NCBI GenBank assembly: GCA_019322485.1 | Contig: JAHWIK010000032.1 | Span: forward strand, 1 to 64,000 | Source of the DNA: Candidatus Woesearchaeota archaeon | GTDB taxonomy: Archaea; Nanobdellota; Nanobdellia; Woesearchaeales; JAHWIC01 | Reading direction: 5' to 3' | DNA length: 64,000 nt | Shown here: positions 32,226 to 39,308 of the stretch, in pieces | Numbering within the stretch: the stretch's first letter is position 1 | Layout: every line of letters starts with the position of its first letter | Made by a program: the position numbers and the translations under genes | The notes under the pieces: model-generated | Told to the model about the DNA's origin: nothing | What the model saw: the letters and a program-made list of their open reading frames with translations, nothing else | Database searches by the model: none

Positions 32226-34118
32226 ATGGTAGACAAGGATGCTGTAAGCGAGTGGGATGAAGCCTGGGATAAATACTTTGGTTTTCTTACTGACACTGCC
32301 ACTAACCGCTTAGCAGTTAGGAAGCTGCTCGGAGAAAAATTTATTCCTCCAGAGAAAGGAGAGAAAAGAGCTTTTGTCTTTCTGAGTGCAGTCCCAACTG
32401 CAATGGTAATGGTATTGAATGACCCCACAATATCGCAGGATAAGAACAGGATTGACTATTCAAAGGTTAGAGATGCTATAATACAGGTAGGAGATGAATT
32501 TGGGAAATCAGAACTAGAGCGCATTACCTCACTAACTGGGCAGAAGGTATTTTACAAGCCACGAGGGAGTACTGGTGGAGCACCAGAAGGTGCCAGTGGA
32601 GATGGTTCGCAAGGAGGGCCAAATATAACTGCATTTTTTGGGAGGGGCAAGGAGTTCAAGCAAGGTGAACTTGGAAAAAAACAAAGGATAGAAGAGCTTT
32701 CTGACAGAGTAGTCTCAGCTGTTGGGTCATTATCCAGTATTGATGGAGTGTTTATTTCAGAATTCTCATATGAAAATTCTAGTCTTGCACCTTATATCAC
32801 ACTCTCCAGGCTTGAGCCTGAAGAAAGAATGCAGGTTTTTGAGCTGGCAGGGGATAAAATTCTAAAGGCTGGCTATAATAATATGTCTTTGGTGGCAGCA
32901 CTTAAAGCGTATATTGCAGCTGAAAAAAAGGATAAGATTACAGATGTACTTGTCCAATATGTAATGTCAGGTGGAGGGGATTGTAGCGGCTATCGTTGGA
33001 GGGATGCAGCCAGAACATTGATAGGGCTGGGTTTTGAAGCAGCAGTGAGCAACGCAATGCATGAGCTTTCAAAAGGAGAGTATCTTGAAATACCTGAGGC
33101 ACCAATAGATGTAGATATCTCTGAGGCAATTATTGACATTGCCAAAAGTTTGGGAGCACTAGAAAAACTGGAGAAGTTAAGGGATGCGCTAAGGACAAAG
33201 AAACCATCCATGCTTCCAAATGCGGATGAGGCGATAAAGGAAAGCAGAATCGTCAGTACTGCTATAGATGTATTTTGGAGTGATGGAGAGGATTCTCTGT
33301 TCAGAACTGCTAAAACATTATTCCAGCAAAAAGACTATGCTCTTGCTGCTGTTTATCAGGATGTCTTAATAGACCACAGCCCAAAACATCCATGGGCTTA
33401 TTACGATAGAGGGCATTCATCTCTCAAGCTAGGTGATCTTGGCAATGCGCTTAGCTGCTTTGAGAGGGCAATTGATGTTAATCCAGAGAATGCTTATGTG
33501 CATGCAGACTTTGGTTATGTGCTTGCAAAAGAGGGAAGCAAGGATATGGCAAGGATAGAGCTAATGGCAGCTTTGGAAAAAAAACCTGGAAATGAATATG
33601 CAGGCTCGTTATTAGAAACCCTCCCAGATGCTCCAGAGATGGAAGAGCTGGGGGACGTAGAATACGATAAGGCTTTGAAAGTGGCTGGTAATGCTAAGAT
33701 AGAAGGATTAAAGAATGCTGTAATGGCCTATCTGGCTGCTGGAGCTGAGCAGAAGGTTATCGGAATATTAAGAGAGCAAGCTGCTTGTCTGACTGGCTCT
33801 GATGTTGAGTATGTTGTAACTCATGTCTACAGCCCACAGGCATTAGCAGACTTGAAAACGCTAGGAGCAGAGCTTGCTAATGCTCCTGAGTATGAGAGCA
33901 GAATGCTTTCAATCCCTATACTCAAAAGAACAGATACTGAAGCATTGACTAAACTAGGTGATGTTTATCTAGACATTGACCAACCAGTATGGCAGGCATC
34001 AAGACAGGCTTATGGAGCTATAAACCACCAGCCAGGCCTTGAAAGACTAAACCAGCAATTTGAAGACAGCTTTGTTTTTATTGAAGGCAAAGATAATGGC
34101 TCTGCTGGAAAGTCATAA
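32226..34118 (+). CDS. Large protein with central TPR repeats
   Basis: 630 residues, soluble. The N-terminal part (1-150) ends in a low-complexity Gly-rich linker (GSTGGAPEGASGDGSQGGP) that separates it from a helical middle. TPR-type repeats are clear at about 385-460 (AYYDRGHSSLKLGDLGNALSCFERAIDVNPENAY and the next repeat), with more helical pairs after. I do not recognise the N-terminal domain. No membrane helix or signal is visible. It precedes orc1/cdc6 by 32 bp in the same direction, but no functional link is evident. TATA-like atttaaatataaac lies about 30 nt upstream. Confidence 0.75.
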   Translation: MVDKDAVSEWDEAWDKYFGFLTDTATNRLAVRKLLGEKFIPPEKGEKRAFVFLSAVPTAMVMVLNDPTISQDKNRIDYSKVRDAIIQVGDEFGKSELERITSLTGQKVFYKPRGSTGGAPEGASGDGSQGGPNITAFFGRGKEFKQGELGKKQRIEELSDRVVSAVGSLSSIDGVFISEFSYENSSLAPYITLSRLEPEERMQVFELAGDKILKAGYNNMSLVAALKAYIAAEKKDKITDVLVQYVMSGGGDCSGYRWRDAARTLIGLGFEAAVSNAMHELSKGEYLEIPEAPIDVDISEAIIDIAKSLGALEKLEKLRDALRTKKPSMLPNADEAIKESRIVSTAIDVFWSDGEDSLFRTAKTLFQQKDYALAAVYQDVLIDHSPKHPWAYYDRGHSSLKLGDLGNALSCFERAIDVNPENAYVHADFGYVLAKEGSKDMARIELMAALEKKPGNEYAGSLLETLPDAPEMEELGDVEYDKALKVAGNAKIEGLKNAVMAYLAAGAEQKVIGILREQAACLTGSDVEYVVTHVYSPQALADLKTLGAELANAPEYESRMLSIPILKRTDTEALTKLGDVYLDIDQPVWQASRQAYGAINHQPGLERLNQQFEDSFVFIEGKDNGSAGKS

Positions 34119-34150
34119 ACTTTAAAAACATTCGATAATTAATTTTTCTT

Positions 34151-35224
34151 ATGGGGTTATTCAACGATATGCTGAAGTCAGATGAAACTCTTTTCAAGAA
34201 TGAGGTTGCCCTGGACTATGAATATCTCCCGAAGATTCTTCCTTACCGTGAGGAACAGCAGAGGTATATTGCTGCTTGTATAAAGCCGCTGCTCATGGAG
34301 AAGAACGGCAAGAATGTCTTTATCTTTGGTGCTCCGGGTATTGGGAAGACAGCTGCAACAAGGTTTGTTCTTCGCGACCTCGAGGATGAGAGTGAAGGTG
34401 TTGTTCCTATCTATATCAACTGCTGGCAGAAGAATACCTCCTTTAAGGTTATACTTGAGATTTGTGATGTTCTTGGTTATAAGATGACTCACAACAAAAA
34501 AACCGATGAGTTGTTTAAGATTATTAAAGGCATCCTGAACAAAAAATCTGTTGTTTTTGCTTTTGATGAGGTTGACAAGCTTGAGGATACTGACTTTTTG
34601 TATATGATTTCAGAGGAGATTTACAAGAAAACAGTTCTTTTGATAACTAATTATAAGGATTGGCTGATTAATCTTGATGAACGACTGCGTTCCAGGATGA
34701 TGGCAGAGCTTCTTGAGTTCAAGCCGTATAATATGGAAGAGACACGCGGCATATTAAAGCAAAGGGCTGGTTATGCCCTTATACCTGGCGTGCTTGATAC
34801 AGCAGCGCTTGAGGCTATTACAAAGAAGACAGCAGGTCTGAGGGATATGAGATATGGCTTAAACTTAATGAGGATGGCTGCTAATGAAGCTGAGAATAAA
34901 TCCTCTAGAAAGATAACCACTGAGCATGTTGATTCTGCTTTATCCAGAATGGATGACTTTAGTGTTAAGAAAACTTTGGATTTAAGTGATGATGAAAGGA
35001 CTATCCTTAACATGATAAAAGAAAACACAGGCAAAAGAATTGGAGAGATTTATGATTTGTATAAGAAAGCTGACGGCAAGTCTGCATACAAAACATTTCA
35101 GAGGAAGGTGAGCAAGCTTCAAGAAGGCAAGTTTATCTCTGTCGATAAAACAGAAGGCGGTCCTGAGGGAAATACAACAATTGTTAAGTTTAAAGATGTT
35201 GAGAAGAAGCTGAGTGATTTCTAA
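34151..35224 (+). CDS. cdc6: Orc1/Cdc6 replication initiator
   Basis: 357 residues: AAA+ ATPase with Walker A GAPGIGKT (60-67), Walker B VFAFDEVDKLED, sensor 1 LLITNYKDW, sensor 2 region LRDMRYGLNLMRMAA, and a C-terminal winged helix (DERTILNMIKENTGKRIGEIYDLY...YKTFQRKVSKL). Binds origin recognition boxes and loads the MCM helicase. Slightly shorter than the common 380-410. In many archaea the origin lies beside this gene; here only 32 bp precede it, and downstream lies repeat copy 3, so I see no obvious origin. ORB-like repeats were not found by eye. Confidence 0.93.
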   Translation: MGLFNDMLKSDETLFKNEVALDYEYLPKILPYREEQQRYIAACIKPLLMEKNGKNVFIFGAPGIGKTAATRFVLRDLEDESEGVVPIYINCWQKNTSFKVILEICDVLGYKMTHNKKTDELFKIIKGILNKKSVVFAFDEVDKLEDTDFLYMISEEIYKKTVLLITNYKDWLINLDERLRSRMMAELLEFKPYNMEETRGILKQRAGYALIPGVLDTAALEAITKKTAGLRDMRYGLNLMRMAANEAENKSSRKITTEHVDSALSRMDDFSVKKTLDLSDDERTILNMIKENTGKRIGEIYDLYKKADGKSAYKTFQRKVSKLQEGKFISVDKTEGGPEGNTTIVKFKDVEKKLSDF

Positions 35225-35275
35225 TTCAAGAAAAAATAAAATCAATGAAATTAATATCAATAGTCGAAAAAAAAT

Positions 35276-35394
35276 AAATCTGAGTTTTGCATTCTTCTCT
35301 TGTTTAAAGCAAAACTCGTCTTAGGTGGTTCTTTAAGAAAACGAATAAGATGAAAATTCCTTTAACGTGGTGCATAAGGGAATTTTCAGATTGA
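35276..35394 (+). repeat. Three-hairpin repeat element, copy 3
   Basis: Begins aaatctgagttttgc and ends gggaattttcagatt. Hairpin A is gagttttgc...gcaaaactc (the stem changed by compensating substitutions relative to the gatttttgc stem of copies 1 and 2), the middle hairpin ctta...taag encloses ggttctttaagaa as in copy 1, and hairpin B is gaaaattccttt/aagggaattttc. It lies about 50 bp after the orc1/cdc6 stop and ends 26 bp before the stop of the convergent acylphosphatase. Confidence 0.8.
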
Positions 35395-35419
35395 GTTTTT
35401 TATTTAATAATCTTCAAAC

Positions 35420-35692
35420 TTAATATCTTATACTAAAAGGTCTTAGGTCTTTCTTTGGCTCTTCAAATTTTACTTTAATGTCTTCGACTCTTGCAATGTC
35501 AGGACCTTTCTTGCAGAAGCCTATCAATTCTGCTATTTTATCTTCAGGCCCCTCTGCAATAACCTCTACTTTGTCAGAATCAAGGTTTCTAACCCATCCA
35601 TTCAAGCCAAGCTGTCTTCCCTTGTCTCTTGTATGTGCTCTAAAGAAGACTCCCTGTACTCTGCCTTGGACTATGATGTGGACGCGTTTCAT
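35420..35692 (-). CDS. acyP: Acylphosphatase
   Basis: 90 residues from the ATG at 35692 (MKRVHIIVQGRVQGV), the usual size of this family; five extra upstream residues are possible but unlikely. Motifs VQGRVQGVFFRAHT (phosphate-binding loop with Arg) and GWVRNLDSDKVEVIAEGPEDKI with the catalytic Asn are intact. Hydrolyses acyl phosphates such as carbamoyl phosphate or 1,3-bisphosphoglycerate; physiological role in archaea unclear. Monocistronic, divergent from the SemiSWEET-like gene. Confidence 0.95.
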   Translation of the reverse strand: MKRVHIIVQGRVQGVFFRAHTRDKGRQLGLNGWVRNLDSDKVEVIAEGPEDKIAELIGFCKKGPDIARVEDIKVKFEEPKKDLRPFSIRY

Positions 35693-35796
35693 AAGAAAAG
35701 GAATCAAGATTTGATGTATTTAAGTTTTTTTATTATTGATTTTTTCATTTCATTTGAGATAAATATATAAACAATAAGTCTGGACAAGTTGTTAGA

Positions 35797-36141
35797 ATGA
35801 GATTTGGTATTCAGCACTTGCGTAAAAGAAAGGAGCTTGGTAAGTTTCAAAAAAACCTTGAAAAGTTCCCGCACCCTCATGTAAAGATAAGGAGTCTTGA
35901 TAATATGCTGTTGGTTGTAGCAGTGATAGGCCCTTTGGTTAATCTGCCGCAGGTAATCAAGATATTCTCCTTGAAGAATGCTACCGGAGTTTCTGCAGTT
36001 ACATTCTCGCTTTTTGCTCTTTTTGATATTCCATGGATAGTCTATGGGCTTGTGCATAAGCAAAAGCCAATAATCATAAGCTATACTTTATGGCTTATAA
36101 CTAACCTTGTGGTTGTGGTTGGAACCTTGGTTTATTCTTAA
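35797..36141 (+). CDS. SemiSWEET/PQ-loop-like membrane protein
   Basis: 114 residues with about 35 soluble N-terminal residues (MRFGIQHLRKRKELGKFQKN...), then three hydrophobic helices. The PQ-loop signature GPLVNLPQVIKIFSLKNATGVS and the second-helix pattern FSLFALFDIPWIVYGLVHK are those of the MtN3/SWEET family; bacterial SemiSWEETs of this size work as dimers that move sugars. The extra basic N-terminus is not typical. Transport of a sugar is inference. A TATA-like aaatatataaac lies about 30 nt upstream. Confidence 0.85.
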   Translation: MRFGIQHLRKRKELGKFQKNLEKFPHPHVKIRSLDNMLLVVAVIGPLVNLPQVIKIFSLKNATGVSAVTFSLFALFDIPWIVYGLVHKQKPIIISYTLWLITNLVVVVGTLVYS

Positions 36142-36212
36142 AACCACTGGTCACTGTTACCCTTGAAATTCTTGGATTATAGCTGCTCTAACGCAAAAAT
36201 CCCTATTTTTGA

Positions 36213-36248
36213 CCACTGGTCAACCGCGCGTGAGGTATATAAAGGAGT
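36213..36248 (+). promoter_or_regulatory. Repeated promoter block, copy 2
   Basis: Same 36-base block as 9889-9924 (one difference), from ccactggtcaacc through gcgcgtgag to gtatataaaggagt. An additional half motif ccactggtca lies at 36144, just after the SemiSWEET stop. The TATA box tatataaag predicts a start near 36262, directly at the base of the following hairpin. Confidence 0.75.
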
Positions 36249-36267
36249 TCTACTATACTATGGTATG

Positions 36268-36345
36268 TGGTTTTTAATAAGAGGGCAGGAAAGCTTCTCA
36301 CCCAACTAAGCACCTCCTCCCTTCCTGCCTAACCTTATTAAACCA
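36268..36345 (+). ncRNA. Hairpin RNA with anti-Shine-Dalgarno loop
   Basis: tggtttttaataag pairs with cttattaaacca, and gggcaggaa with ttcctgcc, a stem of about 20 pairs with small bulges. The loop of about 30 bases contains cacctcct (36311-36318), identical to the conserved 16S rRNA 3' tail that pairs with ribosome binding sites. Two gaggtgat-type sites follow at 36356 and 36462. It may act as a leader that masks its own downstream sites, or as a small RNA that titrates mRNAs. RNA status is predicted from promoter and fold only. Confidence 0.6.
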
Positions 36346-36365
36346 TTTAAATAAAAAGAGGTGAT

Positions 36366-36445
36366 GGAAATCAAGATTTCCAGCACCGTCAAATGTCAGA
36401 AATGCAAAGCATTTCTGAGCACAGTCAAAAATCTTCGATTTTTGA
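36366..36445. repeat. Three tight hairpins in tandem
   Basis: ggaaatc-aa-gatttcc (36366-36381), cagaaatgc-aaa-gcatttctg (36397-36417) and tcaaaaatc-ttc-gatttttga (36425-36445). The first stem is identical to that at 17878, and the second extends the stem at 9648. A 29-codon frame (36364-36453, MEIKISSTVKCQKCKAF...) runs through all three, but its ATG abuts the ribosome binding site, so I treat it as a by-product of the hairpins. Confidence 0.7.
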
Positions 36446-36475
36446 TGATTTAAAAAAATTTTGAGGTGATCGAAA

Positions 36476-36595
36476 ATGAATGGAAACGATACTAGTTTGG
36501 AGACTATAAAAAAGTTGTTTTACCAGCAGATAAGGAACTTGAGTGTGAACAATGCAAAATCATTTGATGTCCAGTTTAGCGACCAATGGGTTTAA
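36476..36595 (+). CDS. Small ORF, 39 residues
   Basis: Encodes MNGNDTSLETIKKLFYQQIR followed by a polar tail ending SDQWV. A good ribosome binding site ttgaggtgat lies 6-7 bases before the ATG. It is followed after 10 bases by another small ORF with its own gaggtga-like site overlapping the stop (taaggtgataaaaatg). Both belong to the transcript of the repeated promoter at 36213. No family recognised; translation is supported by ribosome binding site and spacing only. Confidence 0.5.
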   Translation: MNGNDTSLETIKKLFYQQIRNLSVNNAKSFDVQFSDQWV

Positions 36596-36605
36596 GGTGA
36601 TAAAA

Positions 36606-36728
36606 ATGGAAACAGAAGAAATCAAAGAAAAAGATATCTACACATTTGAAGGAGTTGAAAACTACTTTGAGGATGATGAGCTTTCAAGCGAAGAAGAAGG
36701 CTTTATGTGCGGCTATCTGGCAGCATAA
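36606..36728 (+). CDS. Small acidic ORF, 40 residues
   Basis: Encodes METEEIKEKDIYTFEGVENY and then FEDDELSSEEEGFMCGYLAA. Strongly acidic (about 14 Asp/Glu) with a hydrophobic end containing one Cys. The site aaggtgat lies 6 bases before the ATG, tightly coupled to the stop of the upstream ORF. The ordered composition (acidic helix, then EEEGFMCGYL) looks like a genuine protein, although I cannot name it. It ends 33 bp before the YrdC gene, which has its own TATA-like box. Confidence 0.6.
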   Translation: METEEIKEKDIYTFEGVENYFEDDELSSEEEGFMCGYLAA

Positions 36729-36761
36729 GTTTTAAAAAGAGTTTATTTTTCTCTCCTTCTT

Positions 36762-37334
36762 ATGAGAGTGCTAACCAAAGAAGAGTTCTTAATGGAAAAG
36801 ATTTTTCTTTTCAAGAAGATAGTCCAGGATGCTGTATTCATACATCCAACTGACACTATTTATGGAATTGGGTGCAATGCTGAGAGTGAAGAAGCAGTTA
36901 AAAAGGTAAGAGAGATAAAGCAACGCCAGGACAATCCTTTCTCTGTAATAGCTCCATCAAAGGATTGGATAATGGAAAATTGTGAAGTTGATGAAAAAGC
37001 AGAAGAATGGATTGACAAGCTTCCTGGTGCATATACCCTAATTCTAAAATTAAAAAATAAAGACTGCATTGCAGAAAGCGTTAATCTTGGGATGGGTACC
37101 CTTGGCGTGAGGATTCCAGAGCATTGGTTCGGTAAGGTTATTGAAGAGTTTGGAAAGCCGATTGTCACAACATCCGCAAATGTAACTGGCGGCAACTTCA
37201 TGACAAGCGTTGATGATATTGATTCAGCAATAAAATTAAAGCTTGATTTTGCAGTTTACGAAGGCGAAAAGAAAGCAAGCCCTTCTGAAATTATAGATTT
37301 AAGCAAAAAAGGAATAACCAGGAAGAAGAGATAA
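36762..37334 (+). CDS. YrdC/Sua5-family L-threonylcarbamoyladenylate synthase
   Basis: 190 residues with a single YrdC domain: FIHPTDTIYGIGCNAESEEAV, the KxR-x-K-like REIKQRQDNPFSVIAPS, and the phosphate-binding TTSANVTGG near 140. It makes threonylcarbamoyl-AMP from Thr, bicarbonate and ATP, the donor used by Kae1 (at 552) for t6A. The domain is shorter than classic archaeal Sua5 (about 340, with a C-terminal domain), so it is of the TsaC/YciO length; YciO-type paralogues with weak activity exist, so this identification is a strong family call but a moderate functional one. Confidence 0.88.
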   Translation: MRVLTKEEFLMEKIFLFKKIVQDAVFIHPTDTIYGIGCNAESEEAVKKVREIKQRQDNPFSVIAPSKDWIMENCEVDEKAEEWIDKLPGAYTLILKLKNKDCIAESVNLGMGTLGVRIPEHWFGKVIEEFGKPIVTTSANVTGGNFMTSVDDIDSAIKLKLDFAVYEGEKKASPSEIIDLSKKGITRKKR

Positions 37335-37369
37335 AGTTTTTAAAGTAAATTAGCTTTTTCTTGTATAAA

Positions 37370-37972
37370 ATGAAGATACTTGCTGCTGGAGACTTGCACG
37401 GCGATACTACACTAGCTAAAGAACTATCTGAGAAGGCAAAGAAGGAGAACGTTGACTTAGTGGTATTGTGCGGAGACCTAACTATGGCAGAGAGTTCTAC
37501 AAAGAATATTGTCGGCCCTTTTGTAAAGGTGGGAAAGAGGGTTGTTCTTATCCCGGGAAATCATGAAACAATAGCAACTGCAGATTTCCTTGCAGAGCTT
37601 TATAATGTCACAAATCTCCATGGTTATTATATAAAATACAAGGATATTGGCTTGTTTGGCTGCGGAGGAGCTAATATTGGATTATCGCAGCTTACAGAAG
37701 ATGAGATATATGGTGCGCTTAAGAAAGGATTTGAGGGTGTAAAAGAACTAAAAAAGAAGATAATGGTAACCCATGTCCATCCAAGCGGCACTTTAATGGA
37801 AAAATTAACTGATATCTTTCCTGGGAGTGATGGTATAAAAAAGGCTGTTGAAAAATTTAAGCCGGATATATTGTTGTGCAGCCATGTTCACGAAGCAGAG
37901 GGTATTGAAGAAAAGATAGGAAAGACAAAGGTAGTTAATGTAGGAAAGAAAGGCAAGATTATAGACATTTAA
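37370..37972 (+). CDS. Metallophosphoesterase
   Basis: 200 residues from the ATG at 37370 (MKILAAGDLHGD). All calcineurin-like metal motifs are present: GDLHGD, VVLCGDLTM, LIPGNHETI, MVTHVHPSG and LLCSHVHEAEG. The size and GDLHGD start match archaeal YfcE-like or Icc-like phosphodiesterases of unknown substrate. A tttttaaagtaaa box 30 nt upstream predicts a leaderless message. The stop overlaps the end of the convergent gene at 37969. Confidence 0.9.
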   Translation: MKILAAGDLHGDTTLAKELSEKAKKENVDLVVLCGDLTMAESSTKNIVGPFVKVGKRVVLIPGNHETIATADFLAELYNVTNLHGYYIKYKDIGLFGCGGANIGLSQLTEDEIYGALKKGFEGVKELKKKIMVTHVHPSGTLMEKLTDIFPGSDGIKKAVEKFKPDILLCSHVHEAEGIEEKIGKTKVVNVGKKGKIIDI

Positions 37973-38253
37973 TCATAAATCATTACTTCTGGAGTTTCTT
38001 TTTTTTCCTGTTCCTCAGTTTCTTCTGGCTGCTGGCTCTGTTGGCTGTCTCCAAACAGATTGCCAAAGACGTTTCCTGATGGCTGGGAGGCCTCTGATTC
38101 TGGCTGTGAAGGCTGAGTCATCGACTCAGGGTCTTCAAATATATTGCCTGAGTTTGTATAAACTTCTTTGTCATGCACTAAAGACTGCAGCATCCTTATT
38201 GCTTTCCTTATCTCTTCAGGAGAATCCTCTCTTGTATCTATGCTTATCTTCAT
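37969..38253 (-). CDS. Small acidic/Gln-rich hypothetical protein
   Basis: 94 residues. An ordered N-terminus (MKISIDTREDSPEEIRKAIR, continuing MLQSLVHDKEVYT) forms a strand and a helix, then a low-complexity tail rich in Ser, Gln, Pro and Glu (EASQPSGNVFGNLFGDSQQS). This layout (short domain plus disordered tail) occurs in small conserved archaeal proteins, whose function is unknown. Overlaps the metallophosphoesterase stop by 4 bases, convergently. Confidence 0.7.
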   Translation of the reverse strand: MKISIDTREDSPEEIRKAIRMLQSLVHDKEVYTNSGNIFEDPESMTQPSQPESEASQPSGNVFGNLFGDSQQSQQPEETEEQEKKETPEVMIYD

Positions 38254-38289
38254 AATCCTAACTCTGGAAATTGGAATATAAAAATTTTT

Positions 38290-39018
38290 CTATACAAACA
38301 GAACATCCTGTGTTACTGAACCAAGATTAAAGCTTTCTCCGCCCATATAGCCTATGAGGGTTAATTTTAGTATCTTCTCTGTAGCAAGGTCTCCTGTGTA
38401 ATATGCGCTGACAGCGACTGTATCAGTAACAGACTCCCCATAACCTAGCTCTCCAAGGTGAATCTGGTCCCTTACAAGGCCTTTTTTTGAAGCGTCATCA
38501 TTTTCATCATAGATGTAAATCAACAGTTCCAAGGTCACTGAGCCAACATTGCTATTAACTGCGCTATAGCTTAGGCTAGTGACTTTTGCTGTATCATAAT
38601 CTATTATCTCATAATCAAAATCAAGTAAACTTAGGGTAGCAGTTGGTGTTTCCTCCTCTTCCGGAGGCTCTGGCTCTTCTGGCGGTGTTTCATTAGTTGT
38701 TCCTGTATCACCAGTTCCACCACTAGGGGCTCCTCCAGCGGGCGTGCTACCAGCTCCGCCACCGCCGCTTGGTCCGCTGCCCCATTCACCCCAGAATCTT
38801 CTGGCTTCTTCCTCCTCCTCAATCTCTTCTTCAGATGGTTGTTCATCAATCACTTCTTCTGGAGTTTGTTCTTCTATGGTTTCTGCAGGAGTTCTTATGC
38901 CCAGGGCGTTATCCCCTAAAAAAGAACTATAGATAAAATAGCCTACAGCAGATATTAGCACAACTATTATCAGAGTATCTAATATTAAAGTTGATTTACT
39001 TAACCCTCTTTTTCTCAT
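38290..39018 (-). CDS. Membrane-anchored protein with acidic Pro/Gly linker and extracellular beta domain
   Basis: 242 residues from the ATG at 39018 (MRKRGLSKSTLIL), selected because a TATA-like tatatataaattta lies about 25 nt upstream; a longer frame back to 39168 runs through repeat copy 4 and is spurious. One membrane helix (about 9-28), a Glu/Pro-rich stretch (EEQTPEEVIDEQPSEEEIEE), a Gly/Ser linker, a second acidic stretch, and a beta-sandwich-like end (LLDFDYEIIDYDTAKVTSL, VGSVTLELLIYIYDEND). It is a surface protein of unknown function. Confidence 0.7.
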   Translation of the reverse strand: MRKRGLSKSTLILDTLIIVVLISAVGYFIYSSFLGDNALGIRTPAETIEEQTPEEVIDEQPSEEEIEEEEEARRFWGEWGSGPSGGGGAGSTPAGGAPSGGTGDTGTTNETPPEEPEPPEEEETPTATLSLLDFDYEIIDYDTAKVTSLSYSAVNSNVGSVTLELLIYIYDENDDASKKGLVRDQIHLGELGYGESVTDTVAVSAYYTGDLATEKILKLTLIGYMGGESFNLGSVTQDVLFV

Positions 39019-39121
39019 GAGGGTAAAATAAAAGAAGGTATATATAAATTTATCTTTGATAGTTGGACAATAAGAAAAATCAATCTGAAAATTTATAATT
39101 AAGAAAAAACGAAAAATATTC

Positions 39122-39252
39122 AATCTGAAAATTCCCTTCACAACTAAGTTAAAGGAATTTTCATCCACTTACCTTCCTTTTAGCTATGGTAGAAAGGAAG
39201 ACTGCAGATGATTTTTGCTTTAGATGGGGGATTAAAGCAAAAATCAGATTTA
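39122..39252 (-). repeat. Three-hairpin repeat element, copy 4 (inverted)
   Basis: Read on the plus strand: aatctgaaaattccctt...aaaggaattttca (hairpin B), cttccttt...aaaggaag (middle), gatgatttttgcttt...aaagcaaaaatcagattt (hairpin A). An additional copy of the end, caatctgaaaattt, lies 40 bp to its left (39081-39094), like a duplicated terminus. The element lies between the start of the surface protein gene and the end of the radical SAM gene. Confidence 0.8.
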
Positions 39253-39308
39253 TTTTTTTATTGTTGATTTTATTGAGTGATGGAAAGTTGATTTAACATA
39301 CTAGAATT

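Noticed and set aside
34119..35275. Replication origin next to orc1/cdc6
   Set aside because: Only 32 bp precede the gene and the downstream gap contains a dispersed repeat; no ORB-like repeated motifs or long AT-rich unwinding region was seen.
36364..36453. 29-codon ORF starting MEIKISSTVKCQKCKAF with a CxxC motif
   Set aside because: The whole frame is made of three perfect tight hairpins, and its ATG directly abuts the ribosome binding site, leaving no spacing. I treat it as a by-product of the palindromes.
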